Assembly: GCA_021767525.1 (NCBI GenBank)
Contig: JAASTF010000108.1
Span: 1-9,568 of the forward strand
Reading direction: 5' to 3'
Length of the DNA stretch: 9,568 bases
Source: Paracoccaceae bacterium
Lineage (GTDB): Bacteria; Pseudomonadota; Alphaproteobacteria; Rhodobacterales; Rhodobacteraceae
This document shows positions 5,394 through 9,568 of this stretch, piece by piece. The notes under the pieces were generated by a model. That model saw only the letters and a program-made list of their open reading frames with translations. It had not been told where the DNA came from and did no database searches. Position numbers and translations under genes: made by a program. How positions within the stretch are numbered: position 1 is the stretch's first letter; each line of letters starts with the position of its first letter.

Positions 5394-6916
5394 AGATCTA
5401 CCTGCCCCGCGACGCCGCCGCCAAAGCCCTTGGGGCCGAGAGCATCGCCGCCGCCATCCAGGCCGAGGCCACGCAGCGCGGCATCGACATCACGCTGGTC
5501 CGCACGGGCACCCGCGGCATGATCTGGTTGGAGCCGCTGGTCGAGGTTGAAATCGATGGCATCCGCCACGGGTTTGGCCCGATGCTGGAAAGCGACGTGC
5601 CCGCGCTGTTCGACGATCTGGCCGCGCATCCCCGCGCGCTGGGGCCGGTGGACGAGTTGGACTGGATGAAACGCCAGACCCGCCTGACCTTCGCCCGCTG
5701 CGGCGTGATCGACCCGCTGTCGCTGGACGATTACCGCGCGCATGGCGGGTTGACGGGCCTGCGCCGCGCGCTGGACATGACCGGCCAGCAGATCGTGGAC
5801 GAGGTGAAAACCAGCGGCCTGCGCGGGCGCGGCGGCGCGGGTTTTCCTACCGGTATCAAGTGGCAGACCGTGCATGATGCGGACGCGCCGCAGAAATACA
5901 TCGTCTGCAACGCCGACGAAGGCGACAGCGGCACCTTCGCCGACCGCATGATCATGGAGGGCGACCCCTTTACCCTGATCGAAGGCATGGCCATCGCGGG
6001 GTTGGGCGTGGGCGCGACGCGCGGCTATGTCTACCTGCGCAGCGAATACCCCGACGCGATCGCGGTGATGACCCGGGCCGTCGACATCGCCCGCGCGGCG
6101 GGTGTTCTGGGCGCCGATGTGCTGGGCTCGGGCCGCGCCTTCGACATGGAAATCCGCACCGGCGCGGGCGCCTATGTCTGCGGCGAGGAAACGTCGCTTT
6201 TGAACAGCCTCGAAGGCAAGCGTGGCGTCGTGCGTGCCAAGCCGCCCCTGCCCGCGCTCGAAGGGTTCCTGGGCCGTCCGACGGTGGTGAACAACGTGAT
6301 CAGCCTGGCCACCGTGCCGGTGATCTTTGAAAAGGGCGCGCAGTATTACGCCGATTTCGGCCTGGGCCGGTCGCGCGGCACCGTCACGCTGCAAATCGCG
6401 GGCAACGTTAAACGCGGCGGCCTTTTTGAGACCGCCTTCGGCATCACGCTGGACGAGGCGGTGAATGATCTGGGCGGCGGCACCGCCACGGGCCGCCCCG
6501 TGATGGCCGTGCAGGTGGGCGGACCGCTGGGCGCCTATCTGCCGGTGTCGAAATTCGACGCACCGCTTGGGTATGAAGAGCTGGACGCAAAGGGCGGCTT
6601 GCTGGGCCACGCGGGCCTCGTGGTGTTCGACGATCAGGCCGACATGCTGCAAATGGCGCGTTTTGCCATGGAGTTCTGCGCCATCGAAAGCTGCGGCAAA
6701 TGCACCCCCTGCCGCATCGGCGCAGTGCGGGGCGTCGAAACCATCGACCGCATCGCGCAGGGCGATGGCGCTGCGATCGAGCTGCTGACCGACCTGTGCG
6801 AGACGATGAAAGAGGGCTCGCTTTGCGCGCTGGGGGGCTTCACTCCCTTCCCAGTCATGTCCGCCCTTACCCATTTCCCCGACGCGTTCGCCCGCCAGAA
6901 GGAAGCCGCCGAATGA
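5390..6916 (+). CDS. fdsB: FdsB, beta subunit of NAD-dependent formate dehydrogenase (NuoF-like, FMN and NAD binding)
   Basis: A 508-residue flavoprotein homologous to NuoF and HoxF, carrying the FMN and NAD+ sites where hydride from the electron chain reaches NAD+. An N-terminal domain of about 100 residues precedes the NuoF core, which begins near residue 108. Seen: FMN/NAD-binding glycine-rich loop GLRGRGGAGFPTGIKW (143-158); CNADEGDSGTFADR from 173; GAGAYVCGEETSLLNSLEG; a [4Fe-4S] site of Cys435, Cys438 and Cys441 (SCGKCTPCR) with Cys479 as the fourth ligand. The start at 5390 overlaps the fdsG stop. A longer open frame reaching back to 5177 runs across fdsG and is rejected. The stop overlaps the fdsA start by ATGA. 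Length and motifs are normal; nothing is broken. Confidence 0.97.
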   Translation: MKIYLPRDAAAKALGAESIAAAIQAEATQRGIDITLVRTGTRGMIWLEPLVEVEIDGIRHGFGPMLESDVPALFDDLAAHPRALGPVDELDWMKRQTRLTFARCGVIDPLSLDDYRAHGGLTGLRRALDMTGQQIVDEVKTSGLRGRGGAGFPTGIKWQTVHDADAPQKYIVCNADEGDSGTFADRMIMEGDPFTLIEGMAIAGLGVGATRGYVYLRSEYPDAIAVMTRAVDIARAAGVLGADVLGSGRAFDMEIRTGAGAYVCGEETSLLNSLEGKRGVVRAKPPLPALEGFLGRPTVVNNVISLATVPVIFEKGAQYYADFGLGRSRGTVTLQIAGNVKRGGLFETAFGITLDEAVNDLGGGTATGRPVMAVQVGGPLGAYLPVSKFDAPLGYEELDAKGGLLGHAGLVVFDDQADMLQMARFAMEFCAIESCGKCTPCRIGAVRGVETIDRIAQGDGAAIELLTDLCETMKEGSLCALGGFTPFPVMSALTHFPDAFARQKEAAE

Positions 6917-9568
6917 AAGATTTCATCATCCCCGACGACCGCGACATGGGCACCCCGGCCAAGACCGGCAAACCCGTCACGCTGACCATCGACGGCTTCG
7001 AGGTGACGGTGCCCGAGGGCACATCGGTCATGCGCGCGGCGGCCGAGGCCGGCATCCAGGTGCCCAAGCTGTGTGCGACCGACAGCCTTGAGGCGTTCGG
7101 CTCGTGCCGGCTGTGCGTGGTGGAAATCGAAGGCCGGCGCGGCACGCCGGCCTCCTGCACCACGCCCGTCGCCCCCGGCATGGCGGTCAGCACCCAATCC
7201 GACAAGGTGCGCAAGATCCGCAAGGGCGTGATGGAGCTTTATATCTCGGACCACCCGCTGGATTGCCTGACCTGCGCGGCCAATGGCGATTGCGAATTGC
7301 AGGACATGGCCGGCGCCGTGGGCCTGCGCGACGTGCGCTATCAGGCGCCCGAGGGCGCGGGGCTGGCCAACCATTTCGCCGCCCGCGACACCAGCGGCCA
7401 GGCCAACCCCGAATGGCTGCCGAAAGACGACAGCAACCCGTATTTCAGCTATGACCCCTCGAAATGCATCGTCTGCAACCGCTGCGTCCGCGCCTGCGAA
7501 GAGGTGCAAGGCACCTTTGCCCTGACGATCGACGGCCGCGGGTTCGACAGCCGCGTATCGGCGGGCAGCTTTGGCGATGATTTCCTGAGCTCTGACTGTG
7601 TGTCCTGTGGCGCCTGCGTGCAGGCCTGCCCCACTGCCACCTTGCAGGAAAAATCGGTGATCGAGATGGGCACGCCGGATCGCAGCGTTGTCACCACCTG
7701 CGCCTATTGCGGGGTCGGCTGCTCGTTCAAGGCCGAATTGCAGGGCGATCGGGTTGTGCGCATGGTCCCCTACAAGCACGGTAAGGCCAATCGCGGCCAC
7801 AGCTGCGTGAAGGGCCGGTTCGCCTATGGCTATGCCTCGCACAAGGACCGCATCCTGAACCCGATGATCCGTGAGCAGATAGACCAGCCCTGGCGCGAAG
7901 TCAGCTGGGACGAGGCGATCGGTTTCGCCGCCAACCGCCTGCGGGGCCTGCAGGAAAAATACGGCCAGAAATCCATCGGCGTCATCACCTCGTCGCGCTG
8001 CACGAACGAAGAAACTTACCTGGTGCAGAAACTGACCCGCGCGGTTTTCGGCAACAACAACACCGACACCTGCGCGCGCGTCTGCCACTCGCCCACCGGC
8101 TATGGCCTGGGCCAGACCTTCGGCACCAGCGCGGGCACGCAGGATTTCGACAGCGTGGAACAGACCGATGTGGTAATCGTCATCGGCGCCAACCCAACCG
8201 ATGGCCACCCGGTGTTCGCCAGCCGCCTGAAAAAGCGCCTGCGCGCCGGGGCCCAGCTGATCGTGATCGACCCGCGCCGCATCGACCTGGTGAAATCGCC
8301 CCATGTCAAGGCGGCCCATCACCTGCCCCTGCGCCCCGGCACCAACGTCGCCGTCGTCACCGCGCTGGCCCATACCATCGTGACCGAGGGCCTTTTTGAC
8401 GAGGCGTTCATCCGCGAACGTTGCGACTGGGACGAATTCCAGGATTACGCCGCCTTCGTCAGCGACCTGCGCCACTCGCCCGAGGCGACTGAGCTGCTGA
8501 CGGGCGTGCCCGCGGCCGAGCTGCGCGCCGCCGCGCGCGTTTTCGCCACCGGCGGCAATGGCGCGATCTATTACGGGCTGGGCGTGACCGAGCACAGCCA
8601 GGGCTCGACCACCGTGATGGGCATCGCCAACCTCGCCATGCTGACCGGCAATATCGGTCGCCCCGGTGTGGGTGTTAACCCGCTGCGCGGCCAGAACAAC
8701 GTGCAGGGCAGCTGCGACATGGGCAGCTTCCCGCACGAACTGCCGGGCTATCGCCACGTGAAAAACGCCGATGTGCGCGAGATTTTCGAAAGCCTCTGGG
8801 GCACCAAGATCGACCCCGAGCCGGGCCTGCGCATCCCCAACATGCTGGATGCCGCCGTCGAGGGCACGTTCAAGGGCCTTTATTGCCAGGGCGAGGATAT
8901 CCTGCAATCCGACCCCGACACCAAGCATGTGGCGGCCGGGCTGGCGGCGATGGAATGCGTCATCGTGCATGACCTGTTCCTGAACGAGACGGCAAATTAC
9001 GCGCATGTGTTCCTGCCCGGCTCGACCTTCCTGGAGAAGGACGGCACTTTCACCAATGCCGAACGCCGCATCAACCGCGTGCGCGAGGTGATGAAACCGC
9101 GCAATGGCTATGCCGATTGGGAGGTGACGCAGCTTCTGGCCAACGCGATGGGCGCCGGCTGGCACTACACCCACCCCGCCCAGATCATGGAGGAAATCGC
9201 CACCACCACGCCCAGCTTCGCCGGCGTCACCTATGACCTGCTCGAAGAAAAGGGCAGCGTGCAATGGCCCTGCAACGCGGATCACCCCGAGGGCACGCCG
9301 CTGATGCATGTGGACGGTTTCGTGCGCGGCAAGGGGCGGTTCATCGTCACCGAATACGTGGCCACCGACGAACGCACCGGCCCGCGCTTTCCGCTGTTGC
9401 TAACGACGGGGCGGATCCTGTCGCAGTATAACGTGGGCGCCCAGACACGGCGCACCGAAAACGTGGTCTGGCACGATCAGGACGTTCTGGAAATCCACCC
9501 CCATGACGCCGAAAACCGCGGCCTGCGCGATGGCGACTGGGTGCGGCTGGCCAGCCGCTCGGGCGAAA
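6913..9568 (+). CDS. fdsA: FdsA, molybdenum-containing catalytic subunit of NAD-dependent formate dehydrogenase, 3' end outside window
   Basis: This subunit oxidises formate to CO2 at a bis-molybdopterin guanine dinucleotide molybdenum centre and sends electrons through iron-sulfur clusters to FdsB. 885 codons are present with no stop; about 70-75 C-terminal residues are probably missing. Domains in order: [2Fe-2S] with Cys54, Cys65, Cys68 and Cys82; His-Cys3 cluster with His114, Cys118, Cys121 and Cys127; ferredoxin-type clusters with Cys185/188/191/195 and Cys229/232/235/239; a catalytic-domain [4Fe-4S] with Cys263/266/270/298. Active-site residues are Lys300, Cys391-His392 (CARVCHSPTG) and Arg592 in NPLRGQNNVQG. 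These sit at a constant offset of 5 from the Lys295/Cys386/Arg587 I recall for Rhodobacter capsulatus FdsA. The molybdenum ligand is cysteine (TGC), not selenocysteine. No twin-arginine signal, so cytoplasmic. The C-terminal cofactor-binding domain starts near LLTTGRILSQYN. Start overlaps fdsB by ATGA. Confidence 0.98.
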   Translation, partial: MKDFIIPDDRDMGTPAKTGKPVTLTIDGFEVTVPEGTSVMRAAAEAGIQVPKLCATDSLEAFGSCRLCVVEIEGRRGTPASCTTPVAPGMAVSTQSDKVRKIRKGVMELYISDHPLDCLTCAANGDCELQDMAGAVGLRDVRYQAPEGAGLANHFAARDTSGQANPEWLPKDDSNPYFSYDPSKCIVCNRCVRACEEVQGTFALTIDGRGFDSRVSAGSFGDDFLSSDCVSCGACVQACPTATLQEKSVIEMGTPDRSVVTTCAYCGVGCSFKAELQGDRVVRMVPYKHGKANRGHSCVKGRFAYGYASHKDRILNPMIREQIDQPWREVSWDEAIGFAANRLRGLQEKYGQKSIGVITSSRCTNEETYLVQKLTRAVFGNNNTDTCARVCHSPTGYGLGQTFGTSAGTQDFDSVEQTDVVIVIGANPTDGHPVFASRLKKRLRAGAQLIVIDPRRIDLVKSPHVKAAHHLPLRPGTNVAVVTALAHTIVTEGLFDEAFIRERCDWDEFQDYAAFVSDLRHSPEATELLTGVPAAELRAAARVFATGGNGAIYYGLGVTEHSQGSTTVMGIANLAMLTGNIGRPGVGVNPLRGQNNVQGSCDMGSFPHELPGYRHVKNADVREIFESLWGTKIDPEPGLRIPNMLDAAVEGTFKGLYCQGEDILQSDPDTKHVAAGLAAMECVIVHDLFLNETANYAHVFLPGSTFLEKDGTFTNAERRINRVREVMKPRNGYADWEVTQLLANAMGAGWHYTHPAQIMEEIATTTPSFAGVTYDLLEEKGSVQWPCNADHPEGTPLMHVDGFVRGKGRFIVTEYVATDERTGPRFPLLLTTGRILSQYNVGAQTRRTENVVWHDQDVLEIHPHDAENRGLRDGDWVRLASRSGE

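Noticed and set aside
5282..6874. A 530-codon minus-strand open frame opposite fdsB
   Set aside because: It mirrors a complete NuoF-like gene and shows no motif of its own; it is a by-product of GC-biased codon use.
8071..8091. Selenocysteine at the FdsA active site
   Set aside because: The active-site codon at 8083-8085 is TGC, so the molybdenum ligand is an ordinary cysteine.
6634..9309. A very long minus-strand open frame (891 codons) opposite fdsA and the end of fdsB
   Set aside because: The plus-strand frame has all cluster ligands and active-site residues of FdsA. The antisense frame is low-complexity, Ala/Gly/His-rich and has no recognisable domain, as expected opposite GC-rich coding DNA.

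Overview
The window is a GC-rich, densely coded stretch of a bacterial chromosome or large replicon. Strongly G/C-biased third codon positions and the gene content (a NAD-dependent fdsGBA formate dehydrogenase and an arsR/arsC/gap/arsJ arsenic cluster) suggest an alphaproteobacterium, most likely of the Rhodobacter/Roseobacter/Paracoccus group. This placement is inferred from gene style, not from a database search. No tRNA, rRNA, insertion sequence, CRISPR array or gene-free stretch over 300 bases was found. The longest non-coding gaps are only about 50 to 90 bases.

Left part (1-2600, minus strand): an arsenate-resistance operon read right to left. It begins with a protein that joins an ArsR-type As(III)-sensing repressor in frame to a low-molecular-weight-phosphatase-type arsenate reductase (ArsC). 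Next comes an arsenic-associated glyceraldehyde-3-phosphate dehydrogenase, overlapping it by 4 bases. After 73 bases comes ArsJ, an MFS exporter cut by the left window edge. GAPDH plus ArsJ is the known route that makes 1-arseno-3-phosphoglycerate and pumps it out; ArsC instead reduces arsenate to arsenite. The operon thus encodes two different ways of handling arsenate, but no arsenite pump (ArsB/Acr3) is visible here.

Middle (2601-3857, plus strand): a divergent 81-base promoter region, then an M20-family metallo-amidohydrolase with all expected metal ligands. Its substrate cannot be read from the sequence.

Right part (3910-9568, plus strand): a LysR-type regulator followed by fdsG, fdsB and fdsA, the diaphorase and catalytic subunits of a cytoplasmic, molybdenum-dependent, NAD+-reducing formate dehydrogenase. 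fdsG/fdsB and fdsB/fdsA overlap by ATGA. fdsA runs off the right edge at codon 885; the accessory genes fdsC and fdsD would be expected beyond it. The LysR gene carries a perfect inverted repeat just upstream, and the fdsG leader carries a LysR-box-like inverted repeat built from the same GATAG/CTATC half-site. This suggests the regulator controls both itself and the fds genes.

The most interesting points are the ArsR-ArsC fusion with a strong internal ribosome binding site that could also give free ArsC, the 11-base tandem repeats ahead of arsJ, and the clustered operator-like repeats around the LysR gene.
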